DNA from: Pseudomonadales bacterium
GTDB taxonomy: Bacteria; Pseudomonadota; Gammaproteobacteria; Pseudomonadales; Halieaceae
Direction: 5' to 3'
Length of the DNA stretch: 64,000 nt
Assembly: GCA_024234815.1 (NCBI GenBank)
Contig: JACKNO010000004.1
Span: 310,001-374,000 of the forward strand
Shown: piece after piece, positions 63,205 through 64,000 of the stretch
Position numbering within the stretch: position 1 is the first letter of the stretch
Layout: each line of letters starts with the position of its first letter
Program-made: the position numbers and the translations under genes
The notes under the pieces: generated by a model
The model's input: only the letters and a program-made list of their open reading frames with translations
The model's database searches: none
Told to the model about the DNA's origin: nothing

Positions 63205-63816
63205 CTAGGGAATAACGCCGGGCAGCGCGTCGTTGGCGGCATAATCCCGGCGCATGCTGCGCTCGAACCGCCGCCATTTTCTGTTTATTTTCCACCGCGC
63301 AAGTCGGGAGCTGTAGTTGGCCAGTGGAATCAGGTCCGAATTGCCGATGTTGTCCACGATCACCAGTTTGCCCGCGTCCGCTGCTTCCAGTTGGAAGAGG
63401 ATGTTCTTGGGTTTCAGCGTCATGGTGATGATGCGGTTGTCGAGCAGGTACTTTTTCAGATCTGCCAGCGCCCTGCACAATGCCGCACGGTGCCGCGCGG
63501 TGAGCTGCCGTGACGCGACGTAATGTGCCAGAGTGAGAGATATCCGGTGGTCGTAATCCCGCACGAGGTCGAATACAGCGCCCTCACCCAGATTGGTGAG
63601 CACCCGCCCGTGGAACCTCGGCAGCATCTCCCAGGACACGTTTCTGCGTGCCAGTGCCGCGTAGCAGGCCTGCTCCCGCCGTTCTTCAATGCCGGTGCCA
63701 GCCACCACGATCTTGATACAACGCGTGGGATCGTCCGGGTGAACGAAGCATTCGCGGTGCAGCCCCTTGCCGACCAGTGAGTGCGGATCGAGTTCGATCA
63801 TGTCGGTGGATTTCAA
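63205..63816 (-). CDS. yrbL: YrbL-family protein
   Basis: 203 residues. The kinase-like YrbL pattern is visible: VGKGLHRECFVHPDDPTRCIK at the N-terminus (Lys near 35), FDLVRDYDH, and LKPKNILFQ (HRD-loop-like). YrbL is a PhoP-regulated protein in enteric bacteria; here the context is different. It is complete. Confidence 0.9.
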   Translation of the reverse strand: MKSTDMIELDPHSLVGKGLHRECFVHPDDPTRCIKIVVAGTGIEERREQACYAALARRNVSWEMLPRFHGRVLTNLGEGAVFDLVRDYDHRISLTLAHYVASRQLTARHRAALCRALADLKKYLLDNRIITMTLKPKNILFQLEAADAGKLVIVDNIGNSDLIPLANYSSRLARWKINRKWRRFERSMRRDYAANDALPGVIP

Positions 63817-64000
63817 AGTCTGCAGGCGTCCCCGAAAGTACTTCGTTCGCGAAGTAGCATATCACGAAGCCCTGTGTCGGGGACCGCACGCCGGGGTTTC
63901 TATTGTTACGGCGAAATCGTAAACTTCTGGCGCTCGCAACCGCCCGGCCACGCGCGAGCTGCGGCCCGGTGAACAGATTACCCTCGAGGAGAAAGTAGGC
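63817..64000. other. Right edge, 184 bases
   Basis: No complete gene. GAGGAGAAAG near 63985-63994 could be a ribosome site for a gene beyond the window. Confidence 0.3.

Noticed and set aside
1..64000. CRISPR array, tRNA or rRNA genes
   Set aside because: No regularly spaced direct repeats, no cloverleaf-like sequence and no rRNA sequence were seen while reading; a tRNAscan-SE run would be decisive.

Overview
The window looks like a chromosomal segment of a marine gammaproteobacterium. The gene set resembles the Halieaceae/OM60-NOR5 or related Cellvibrionales lineages: two PQQ-dependent quinohaemoprotein dehydrogenases, a cytochrome P450, a TonB receptor, SDR and fatty-acid desaturase genes, a VPxPA-CTERM protein, a halohydrin dehalogenase, and rubrerythrin next to an Fe-S oxidoreductase and a DUF3501 gene. 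This placement is inferred from gene content only; there is no rRNA or marker gene in the window. Most of it is GC-rich and densely coding. The stretch from about 26.3 to 39.6 kb, and a smaller one at 2.4-5.4 kb, are visibly more AT-rich and look like accessory DNA.

Left part (1-25.7 kb): a PQQ alcohol dehydrogenase; small genes of unknown role; a YhiN-like flavoprotein overlapping ychJ; an esterase; an SDR-fold protein with both diagnostic halohydrin-dehalogenase motifs (7865-8539); a START protein, a desaturase and an SRPBCC-SDR fusion; a TAXI binding lipoprotein overlapping a GltS permease; a GST-like protein and a P450; a TonB receptor; a nuclease; a large Gly-rich lipoprotein; and a zinc alcohol dehydrogenase.

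Accessory part (25.8-39.6 kb): a glutathione-degrading enzyme, an acetyltransferase, an HD hydrolase and a CTERM protein lead to an intact IS1111-type IS110 element (28401-29715, 14-bp inverted repeats). The element abuts the end of an integron attC site. After it comes an integrase-less cassette array (about 29.72-36.55 kb) with four further attC sites. For three cassettes the R' core at the start is the exact reverse complement of the R'' core at the end, which proves the cassette boundaries; a fourth matches at six of seven bases. Cassette 2 carries a 1274-residue protein with a nuclease-like N-terminus, a STAND-type NTPase and a long helical C-terminus, the layout of Avs anti-phage sensors. 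Cassette 3 carries a protein with a C-terminal PD-(D/E)XK domain. The 3' non-coding end of the IS holds a 9-base complement of the attC flank, which could be the right target guide of a bridge RNA.

Right part (39.6-64 kb): a lipase-like hydrolase, an RHH/zinc protein, hemolysin III, MsrA, a pqi lipid-transport operon with PqiA split in two, a Na/Pi cotransporter, the rubrerythrin / Fe-S oxidoreductase / DUF3501 cluster with a Fur-box-like site, a tyrosine phosphatase, an outer-membrane barrel, two BamE-like lipoproteins, a second PQQ dehydrogenase, a cold-shock protein with a clear promoter, and a YrbL-like protein at the right edge.
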